Below are positions 37,885 through 49,200 of a DNA stretch of 64,000 nucleotides, in pieces. The notes under the pieces were generated by a model. The model worked only from the letters and a program-made list of their open reading frames with translations, searched no databases and had not been told where the DNA came from. Numbering within the stretch: the first letter of the stretch is position 1; each line of letters starts with the position of its first letter. The DNA comes from Saccoglossus kowalevskii (taxonomy: Eukaryota; Hemichordata; Enteropneusta; Harrimaniidae), in NCBI RefSeq assembly GCF_000003605.2, contig NW_003131853.1, positions 358,328-422,327 of the forward strand. Direction: 5' to 3'. The position numbers and the translations under genes were made by a program.

Positions 37885-40748
37885 ACAAGAAAAATCCATA
37901 TATTAAATGTTTTTATATTTTAATTTAGATTTCGTTTTACAATTATACATCATTTTTGTAGAAAGTTTCTATGTCATTAGAACAATTTATTTGAAAGCTG
38001 GTCTAAAATTCATAGAGACTACCTTTTCAGCAAGACAAAGTGGAATTTTGAGCACACATTCTGTAGACTATCCACATGTGAGATCTACAGAAAATGTTTC
38101 TCTATGTTTCTCACCGCGTCTTCGTCGTTGCCTCTTCTTCTACTTCTCATTAAAATAATTTAAATGCCCCTTTGCAGGTATATCATTGGTTTAGAATTAC
38201 TTTGTATTATAATTTACATACCATCAAAAAACATAACGAAATCGTGCCTTCAATTAATCCCACTTATAGAATTGATTATAAATCAATTTATATAATTTAC
38301 GTAGAACGCAAGAAAAAAACGAAAAACAATAACGAGTTTGTTATTGTTAACACTTCCCTTTCTTTTCAAAGCTAAATCGCAGAACCTCAATGTTCATTGG
38401 CATTATTTGTTTTAACGTTTTGTTGGTAATTCTCTTAAATTTCAAACTGTATCTCGAAACCAAATCTGGATGAGGGCATTCAATAGTATACATGACACAA
38501 ACATAGTTAACAGTTCATGTAAATAGTGGCATGCACTTAAACAGCCCGTTTTGGTATAATTATGGGCACCCAAAAAAAGAATTGTAATTTTGTCAATTTA
38601 GAAATGGTAACTTTGATAGTGTAAATCGCTAGATAAAATGTAGAAACCATGAAACTGCTTTGTTCCATGCTTGGAAAGAAAGTTTACCATGCTACCAACC
38701 TGCGAAAACCCTGATTTTTCCTGGGAGACGTTTTGTTTTTCACTTTTCTGGAGAGTTTAGGTCAACTTAGAACATAGTGGGATAACATGCAATGAATACT
38801 TGTGAAAATATCCTCTTTATGGAATCTGTGAAGTCTGAATGGCTAAACGAAGTAGCGGAACAGTTTTAGATATCATGGAACACTGGGATAAATAATCACG
38901 CGATATTCACGCGACGACAGCAGTTAACCCTGAAAGAATATTATTATTAAATAGGTCGTAACTAAATGGTTGGTTTTCAATTTGAACAATGAATTCAAAT
39001 GTAAATTGTCACGACCAGCGTTATAAATGTTTACATACCACGATGGTACTGATGATACCACGGGCCGAGTATTGTTATCAATGCCAAGGGGGTATCGTGT
39101 AATAAGATTACGTGTAGATCTGACGATATATTTTTGCTAATACAATACATATTTTAATGTATTTACATATTATTAGCATATTATTAAAATATTTACATAC
39201 TGGTATATTGTTTACTTGGTGAATGGATTTTACATACATTATGTTTTGAACTTTACATAGTTAAGTTATAAGAAGTAGATCGTCATAAAGGTTATATATT
39301 AAAATGAAGTGATTTTATGAATTTATATTATTTATAATATTATAGCTTATTTGGTGTGTCACCCCTACGTCGCAGGTTATATTATTAAATTAATCTTGTC
39401 TAGATGAACTATTTATTTGAAAACAATGATGTAGGGAAACTTTAATTGTTGTACACGTATTGAGTTCCATCTATATACATGTACACAATAAACGCTTGCT
39501 TATATATTTGTATGTATGCATACTGTCAGCTAAACAGACACGTGGTGGTGGTGGTGCTAGTGCTAGTGGCGGTGGTGATAGTATTAAGATTATGGCAGAA
39601 TCGGTTTTGCTTCGAAGTCTGTCGAAAAGTTTACAAGATTAAAGCCAGACGTTTTAGGAATTTAAAGATGCAATGTAGACGATTAATTTGTATATAATTG
39701 TTGTTTGATACTGTATGTTGATGAATACATCATGATTTTGTCTATAATTTATCATGATCTGCAAATGCTCTTCTTGTTTTTTTGGTACGTACAATTATTT
39801 GTCATCTGACGAATACTGCAATGGGTGTGTCCTGCAAACGCAACAATTTTAGTTTAGGATAAAAATCGTATTCCGATTTGTTCTACAGTATCAAACAATA
39901 TTTAAGAAATATATGTGTTAGTCTTTATCACATCTTTAAAATACTGCAGAGTGAACTGAATGATATTGAAGAAGTTCTACTTCTAGTTTGGAAGGTGGAA
40001 TGTATGCAATAAAGTTAGAATTAAGAACTGCCATGTGTCTTGGAATTAATTGTATAATTGTATTGTGTATTTGTGCAGTTGTTTGTTGAACGTATGGTGC
40101 CATTGAGATTCAATTTATTAATACAAGGGATGATAACGTACTAATCTGAACAGTAGTCGCTATGGAAACATTTGAGGCAGAAATGAACGTTCTGCTTATG
40201 ACGACAATGATTTGGCGAGCAAATCCGGGCATCGGCTATTGTATTATATCTGGATTATAAGATATGGTAGTAGACATCTGATACTATAGTCTGTTATCGG
40301 ATTTTGAGACATTTTCGGAGACTACGTATTCCAAGCAACTTGAATACACCAGAGCTACGCATGCAATCAATATGATGTTCAATGAGTTTCGGGTGTGTAT
40401 GTGAATAAGCGTAAAGGACACGTCTTTGTTTGTGCCTATTTATCCGAAACACATGCGTGATCCACGGAGAGTGGTGTCATGTGGTTTGTACTACTACGTC
40501 CGCTCACAGTCCCTCAACACCCGGTTGGGAAACGTTAATACTTCTTTTGTCTCAATGCGCGTTTCGCCTTCGTAAAATTGTTTATTCGTTAATCCGACGA
40601 CCAAGCCTACTTAGCTTATTAACATAAAATTAGCATAGGGTATGACATCATTTTTACCTAGAAGCCTTTTCGATTCACTGCTACGCATGCGTATGCACTT
40701 TGTTTTGATTTTTACTTCAACGTGAGAGACGATGCTTATTTTAACGAG

Positions 40749-40883
40749 ATGTGGGAGGATTTTTTAAATTTCGACGACAGTGACATCGACTGGAATGATA
40801 TATTGGAAGAAGAACCAGATTATGTTGCTGCCGAGTACATGAAAGGAGACGTAGACAAATCTGAGTCGGAGGCATCGTGTTGA
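40749..40883 (+). CDS. Possible small acidic ORF, unrecognised
   Basis: A 44-codon ORF begins MWEDFLNFDDSDIDWNDILE and continues acidic to a TGA; the frame stays open upstream to about 40661. Composition (many Asp/Glu, few Ser/Lys) is unlike random AT-rich translation. I see no splice signals, homologue or context that supports expression. It lies between the arms of a short inverted repeat, so it could be transposon debris. Confidence 0.2.
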   Translation: MWEDFLNFDDSDIDWNDILEEEPDYVAAEYMKGDVDKSESEASC

Positions 40884-41396
40884 GGGACTGTGGTCCGCTG
40901 TAGGTAACTTGGTGTCCAATGTGGGTAAGACAGGCATCGTATTTAATATAAAACTACCTCTTTCTTCCATAGTAAGTTTATTGTGGATGAATTCTGGGTA
41001 TTTCCTAATGTATAGATGTAACACATACCATGATACCATATATTATTTTTATGAATGATTCTAAATCCGCCCAGTGTAACCACTCCTATTCAAAACTGCC
41101 CATTCCAATCCCATCTGTCCGTTTAGTCAGACACCCACGTGACACGCCGTGCCCACAGCTGGCGTTGTTCATTGGTCCGTATTATTATGATAATGCTATG
41201 ATAATTAGCTTGGAGTAATAACAAGATCACAAAGCCATACTATCTGCTGCTACGCACGCCGGTATAGAAGAACAGTAAATTTACAGAACTGATCAGCTCT
41301 CAGTGTGGAAACGGAGAAACCTTGAAGGTATGTCAACATTATACAAGCTTTTTTACAAGATAAAATGTGTGTAAATTTATATTTTGTTTTATCAGG

Positions 41397-41492
41397 ATGG
41401 ATTATGTTGTCCTTTGGAGCAGCCATGCCTATCTTCAGGCTTCATCGTCCTTGTGATACTTGCCTCGATAACATACTGTATCGTTAAATTGG
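41397..41492 (+). CDS. Candidate N-terminal membrane-anchor exon of ACSL
   Basis: After a TTTGTTTTATCAG acceptor, one frame encodes a hydrophobic stretch, SGFIVLVILASITYCIVKL, that could end at a GTGAAA donor and splice in phase to AATATAATG at 43281. This would give the anchor that ACSL1/5/6 proteins have before their conserved DLNNQS segment and bring the length to about 686 residues, like human ACSL5 (683). However, the frame has no ATG in this exon nor in the preceding candidate exon ending at 41327, and the donor is weak. It may be an exon with an unseen upstream start, or a chance frame. Confidence 0.3.
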
Positions 41493-43286
41493 TGAAAAGA
41501 TGAGATGACGTTGAGAGAGAGAGAGATGAAAATCGATTGTCGTTCAGAGTGTATCAATAAAATAGCCTGACCTGTTTTCAGCCTCCGCAATGATTGTACA
41601 TCATTGTTCTCGTGATATACAGTTTAGTGAATCAAACCACGCATGCTCAGAGCATCATGCTCAGAGTTAATACACCATGTCTGTGTTCCACACCACCATT
41701 TCTACGTAATGGAGGAAATATTTTGTATAAATAATTAGATAATCACATTATTTATATACTGTAGCAGACGCAAACCGGAGTTGCCGGTATTGTGACTGTG
41801 TATGTTTTTGTGTAGATGTAACAACCAGCAAAATGTATTTCTGAAAATATAGATTTTACGGAATATCAAACTTTTATTGCTGATTCACCACATGATTAAT
41901 GACATATACTAGTATGAATTTCTTAATAATTAGTAAATGGGGGACACGATGTCAACATATCTTGTACTGCACACATAAATTGGGCGGCAAATATCGCGTG
42001 TAAAAACAGAGTTGCAAATAACTTGAAACTTGAAATTACTTCCCCCTTCCCCAGAATAACGTGACATGCGGGAGTGTACCTCAGGATATCCTGAGTACAC
42101 AGCTGCATTGTCATGACTTATACGGAGTTCAATGAACTGTTCTTTACCTTACTCGCATGACATCCACTGAGGCACGCCGTTTTGGAGACGCAAATATAGC
42201 AGTGTTTACGTATATGTAATTAATTACTGAAACGAAACTGCTCGTGTCATTAAGTGTGTATGATGGGATCCATGACTATAGGATATTCGTATTTGTATGT
42301 GCAATTAACATAATGGGGCCCAGCGTTCTGTAAAACAACGGATATGCCACAGAGAATAGTGTTCACGCGTGATGAACGCACAGACATAAATAGCGGGAGA
42401 TTCTTTAATTAAATTGCTAGCATATTGAAGACTGGGCAATTGCTGATAATATGACACCAAGCATCACGACACTTAATGTAGGTCGCTGTAATTATGGTAT
42501 ATTCATTAAAACATGACACACGAAACCAAACTAAAACTCTATCTCAGTTCCATTTTGTTTATTTTGTAGATGTACACTTTATAAATTATTTGTTTCATAT
42601 GATGAATTTCTAGTTATCGAGTTCCTTCAACGCCACTATGGAGATGCGACAATGTCTCACCTCCAAAATATTTCCAGCTATATATAGCACATACACATAT
42701 AGCTTGAGACGTTTTACTCACATATACTGATAATACTGAATCGCACAAAATATTATATTTTGTTTTGACACGTTCATTGTATTGTTTTAGTATTTTTCAC
42801 TTTTCACCCTCGATTAATGGCGATTCACATAAAGGGTAGACATGTCTATCTGTCAATGTTCTCTAAAACATCGAACACACTGATTTGTCAAATATATGCT
42901 GTGAACGATCAAATATGATCATTATAATATTACAATTTCAATTGTAAGATATTATAAACACGTGTAACTAAACATTGCGTAACTCCCGTTGGCAAAAATG
43001 TATGTATTATTATTTGCTTTCGATATGTTCCAATCCATTACATTGAAATCATTTTTAGTCTCTGGATTTTAAGTTTTGGAATCGTAACATGAACCAAAAC
43101 TGATTTAATTTTTAAAAAAATACTGATTTGACAACGGCCCGTATTGTTGATTTGGTATATGTGTAACGCAGTAGCAGTTAAACACAGCTTTGATGTTTTG
43201 TATGTCTTTATACTAGTAGATTTAAATGCATTAATTCCTCATTGTATCTTCATGCAGTATTCGCTACTTTCAGGTTACAGAATATA

Positions 43287-46200
43287 ATGACGGCAACAAA
43301 TGATCTAAACAATCAATCCACTCAACTTCCGGTAAGATAGGTCACGTTTAAATATAGTTACAACTCATTTTTGTATTGCTAACATGGTTGACAGATTTGT
43401 TAAATGCCAGCCTCTCGTCACCGTGCCACGCGCTACACGTAATATGAATGGTTATTATCGAGTAGGTTCGTGATAATGAATCATGAATGATTATTGCGCA
43501 ATGTCCCATGATTATACGCAGCTGTACGCATTGGTTTAATCATAGACCCTCAACAAATTTGTTGAGGGTCTATGGTTTAATGGGAGAAAGGAATCACGGT
43601 TGGCATAATTACTTGTAACACTTAAGACCCCGGGAAGTGGAACGTCCTGTGATCTAACTATGGTGATATAATTATTTAATTGATCGTTTATCTCCAGGGA
43701 GACGAATATATCAGGGTGTCTTCACTATGCAAAGACGGTAATTTACTGGAATATATGTACGAAGACGCTCGAACGTTACCAGAAGCATTTAGACGAGGGG
43801 CGAGGGTTTCGAGTGAGTATTAGTTTGATTGCAGCAACCTTTGCTCAAAATATATTGCATTCATATTCCGTGTGGCAAAGTATTCAACTTGAGATTCGGT
43901 CCTCATCCAACTAATCATATGTCACGTGACACATTCGTTTAGGAATAGTCTGCTTTGAAATGAACAAACTCACATCAGAATTATAGTTATAAGTATAACG
44001 TTAATTCAGATCGTGTTTGTGGAGTCTTGTTAATTAATTAATTAATAATTTATGTTCGTATTTACATGTTTTTTGCTACTCAAACTGCAGTATGAATAAT
44101 AATACTGTGTATCTCGTATGTAGGTCACGTAGCGTGAATATGACATTATGTCTTGCACACGATTATATTCAACATCTGATTGGTTGATTCAAGTTAAACT
44201 GCCATTGAAATTTATAAATATGTATATAAAGATGAACGCAATGGCTTTGTTGCGCCTAGAGTACTGTTGTTAATGAATTTAAACCATTTTTTGCAGATAA
44301 TGGACAATGTTTGGGTTGGAGGTCTGGTGCCGACCAGCCGTACCAGTGGTTGACGTACGATCAGGTACATTACTGTGATGTACAAGCGATTTTATTTATA
44401 CTCCGGGTTTTCCAATAGTTACCAGTATTTACCAGTACTTGTGTGTCACGTTGAGTTTTTCTCAGAGTAGTTTTAAATTTCGTTTTATAGGTTTTGGAAC
44501 GGGCAAAGAATTTTGGTTCTGGTTTGGCAAAGCTTGGATACCAACCCGGACAATCTACACTTGTTGGTATATATGCTCAGAACAGGGTTGAGGTGAGTTA
44601 ATATAAATAATCAGACAGTTTGAGGTCAATATTAGATACCGATGAATATGATTCAAACAAAATTATAGCACTTTTAATATTATGTATGTATTTTGCTCAC
44701 ACAATAAAAAATGCAAGTTTAGTATTTATATGACTGGCTTCTAGCCTTTCCTCCACCAAACTTGCCTTTTATCGCTCTCTCTAAATTCTTTTTGCAGTGG
44801 GTGGTGACGGATCAGGCATGTGGAATGTACTCCATGATAACGGTACCATTGTACGATACACTGGGTCCAGAAGCAGTCACCTTTATAATAAACCAGGGTA
44901 GGTGAATTATTACTGCATATCAACGAGGATTCGGGCGATATTGTACGAATAAATATTAATTGATTCTGATTATGACTAACATGTAGCAGAATTGACCAAA
45001 CAGTATTTGTTCAAATCAAAACACGTGTAGATGTGTGAAACATATCACTAAACATCGTGGTATTTATATTGCAGCTGGTCTCAATATAGTCGTTTGTGAT
45101 GGAGAGGCCAAGGCAAAATTGATTCTAAACAAAGCAGAGAGGACACCAATATTACAACAAATTGTTGTCATGGAGCCGGTTTCCGACGAGGTGAAAGACA
45201 TTGCTCGCCGAATGACCGTGGAAATACTCTCATTCTCAGACGTGGAAGTAAGTTATTGTTTAAAACCATAGTTTCTATGGCGATTAAGTTTGCCGCGATC
45301 TTCAGGCGTATAGTTATTGCGTTGCAATGCATGTATGTTATGTATTTATAAGAAGCTTGTATGTTGACGACACGTCGATTTAAATCTCAAATTTATTTCC
45401 CAATATTTACACGCAATATATACGGATGTGAATTAAAATTGTGTTATCGTTAATAATACATGTTGTTATAATGACAGGAAATGGGACGGATGGAACCGTA
45501 TGAGCCAGTGGTAAGTACATACCATCATCTGTTATTGAAAATAGTGTTGTCATTGATGATAATATCTTGTAGAATAATATAAATTGGAGTAAAATAATGA
45601 AAAAACACACACACACATTCCAGTATAGTATAAGATATGATAGTAACGTTAGTTAATACAACACATATTTATATTCTCAGATGCCTAATCCTAACGACAT
45701 GGCAACAATCTGCTATACAAGTGGCACAACAGGTAAATTACATTTGTTTGACACAGTGACATTCACGAACCATGTGACCGCCTCGTCATATACACATCAC
45801 CTGACCTATATGATTCAATCATCACTCAGGATTTCATCACACGTATGTTGGTGTATGAAATAAACAATGCTACATAATATATGTCTTCTATAATTAATAG
45901 GTGACCCTAAAGGAGCTATGGTAACGCATGGTAATATAATAGCTGGAATGTCTGGATGTTGTCAGCATTTAAAGGTATGTAGGAGGTTAGTTGTACAATG
46001 TATTATCATTTGTAAAAATAATACAATGATCCACACAACAAGTAATTCTCAACACATGGCTACAACATGTACTTTTTTTTGCAACCTGTGGAATCAGTTT
46101 CCGGCTCTTAGTACTGTGTGATTCTGATTAGAGTATTATATCCGACACAGGGTTATGGTGATTTGACGCCCGATGACATTACGATATCATATCTACCACT

Positions 46201-49200
46201 GGCTCACATGTATGAACGAAGCGGACAGGTGAGTTGACACGTACAGTGAAGCGGTTTCACACGATACAGCAACTTATTCTAAAATCATAATTGCATCCAC
46301 CGCATCAGCACACTTTGAACCATCTTCAGTAGAAAAAGGTATTTATTGTTGGAATTTGTTTCAACTTTTGCCTTGCACCATAATAGCAATTGAGGCTTGA
46401 ATAATACTTGCGTCAAATTCTAAAAAAATAATCCGTAAGCATGCACAAATATGTGCATTGATCAACTGAGTGTTGGTTGTGTCAAAATCTCATATCTTGA
46501 ATGAAGCTGGCTCTGCATCTTATTGAAGCCGCGAATCATGGTACTTTTTGAAAGTTGACACGTACAGTGCTGTCCATGATCGCGAGAAATGAAATGTTTG
46601 TTTGTTGGTTGGTTGCTTGTAAATTAACATATTATGAATTGAAGCGATTTTATGGAAATATCTTATAATCGATAATATATATTGTCATATTTGGAAAATA
46701 TTTTTTTAAATTAATGTAATTCTGAAAATCAATTACAATACAATTGTCATACAATTACAGCATATCCTATTACCGTCACACTGTGTACGTTCGAATTTGG
46801 ACGCGGCTGACAGGAATTTCCTGAAAGTTTTCAAATTTTCATTTATTTGTTTGAACTTTTCGCTCAGCAAAATATCAAGAATTAGTTACGCTTTTGAATT
46901 TCCGAATTTTGACTAGTTACATGTAAGTTGCATGGAACTCACATTGAACACAGCGAGGCGCGAAGATCGTTAGAATTTGCAATGTGATACTGAATACCAG
47001 AATTAGAAACGTTCTCCAATGTGTACTATCTTATCGTTTTCGCTGACAGCTATGGGTTTACATGCAAGGGGCAAGGATTGGATTTTTCCGTGGAAATGTA
47101 CGTGAATTAATGGACGACATCAAGGAACTGAAACCGACATTAGTCCCTGTTGTCCCCGGAGTGTTGAACAGAATTTATGATAAGGTGAGTGAGACTGCTA
47201 AGTAGAGTACATACGTGATTTACATTCGAAATAAACGTATTGCTGATGTGCTGCTAGTCATTTGATTTGTATTGTGTTTTGTTAATATAGGTGATATCGC
47301 AAGTTACGTCTAGCTGTTTTAAACTTATTATTTTCAACATGGCCATGAGGAAAAAGGCAGCACTTTTACGAAGGTATGTAACACGTCATACAAAGCAAAG
47401 TAACACAAAGGACAATGATTTACAGTAAATCCTAGCCGGCAATGCGTGGTTTGGTGCATTCATGGAGCGAGCTAGCTCCAAGGTGCATTCAAGCTCAGAC
47501 TAGTAATACGAGTTTCAAGGCAATGTGCCAGGATAATGTGTATAGAAAGATATCTTGGTACACGTGCGCCAAAAGAAAATTCCAACAAAATCTCATTAAT
47601 ATGATTACAGACTTGGGTGCCTCCTTAATGTATTTGGTCTGGTTATTTTGTCATTTTGTCACGATTTTGGTAACGATTTTCTTAATATAATTATCTCCCA
47701 TTTTGACTTTTAGGGGAATAATCTGCAACAATACAATATGGGACAGACTGGTCTTTAGAAAAATACAGGTACGTTGATCATCACTTCGATCGCGAGGATC
47801 TTTTGTCAGTGTGCTTTGGGCACACCTATACCCAGACCATTCGTTAGATGTATTATTAATACGATTTAACGATTAATTAATACGATTTAACAACTGAATT
47901 CATGTATCTGTTTTACAGGAAACGTTAGGCGGTAATGTTAAACAATTTTGTAGTTGTGGTGCGCCGATGTCGGAGACTGTTCTGCAGTTCGCTCGTTGTG
48001 CTTTGGGATGTCACGTAAGTTGCTTCGATAAGCGCTGCATTGTAAATTGGCTGTTTTTATTGGAGGAATACTAGTATATAACGTTCTATAAAACGCCAAT
48101 AACCAGCGAATAGCCGGACTAATGTAACCCATATAACATTATGATATATGATTTTTAGGTATACGACTGTTACGGTCAAACAGAGAGTGCATCTCCCGCC
48201 ACTATGACGTCACCACTAGAGCATCAAACGGGTCGAGTCGGACCGCCTATCCCATCATGCTCCATTAAGCTCGTCGATGTCCCGGATATGGAATATTTTG
48301 CTGAGAACCATGAAGGAGAGGTAAGGAAGTCGACTATTTGTGGTAGACTTTGAGTGAAGCAATTGGATTTCTGTCAATGTGATTATATATGTCGTGTACA
48401 TTGCTCGAATTCGCCAGACTCGGCTTTAGGGAATAAATAGTGAAATGCAGTCTTTACAATATCAACTGGTATTACAGGTTTGTCTAAAAGGACCAAGTGT
48501 GTTCAAAGGTTACTATAACGACCAGAAGAAGACTGACGAAACAATTGACAAAGATGGATGGCTGCATACTGGTGACATTGGTAAATGGTTACAGGTAAGT
48601 AGTCGTTCTCGTGGTATATTGCGTATAATCCAGACGATACAGTAAATAATGATGATCACAAATTTTGTAGGCAGTGTGTGGGTGGGAAACCACATTAACC
48701 TATATTCTCTGACCATGTCAATCAATGTATTAACTCGCGCCATCTGAACGCCTCAGGCCAAGCAGTAAGCACATTACATACACAATGGCCTACATTATTT
48801 AGAATTGTATACTAAACTGCCTAATTATTTTAATACCAAAGAATGGAGAACGTGACATTCTATTCTTGATGTGGTACGTGTATATGTTATACACCCTATG
48901 GTCACTGATAGATAGTATGTTGTTTTATCATGCAGGACGGAACGTTGAAGATTATTGATAGAAAGAAGCATATTTTCAAGCTCGATCAAGTAAGTTTACA
49001 CTCACACCAGTGTTTCTCTCGGATTAATCATTGATACCGAAATACAAAAAAGAAACTACGACACATTCTTTGGTGAGTGCATCGTTATTTGGTACCCGCA
49101 TACAGAGTATGCTCAGTTGCTAGGGCAACACAAAACTATAACTGTGACCCGCTGGCGGATCCAGAAATTCGGTAAGGGGGCGGCGCGCTCCTATTGACGT

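Larger units (their letters stand above)
37885..43286. other. Intergenic region between channel and ACSL genes
   Basis: No gene with a recognisable domain. It contains a GGT-rich run (39543-39582), a 16-base inverted pair (40505-40520 and 40877-40892), a GA run near 41515, and a possible upstream ACSL exon at about 41.4 kb. An AATAAA near 40007 is far from the channel stop. A promoter for ACSL should lie here but I cannot place it. Confidence 0.5.

Noticed and set aside
39460-39697. Gly/Val-rich ORFs near 39.5 kb
   Set aside because: They follow a GGT-rich simple repeat read in two frames.
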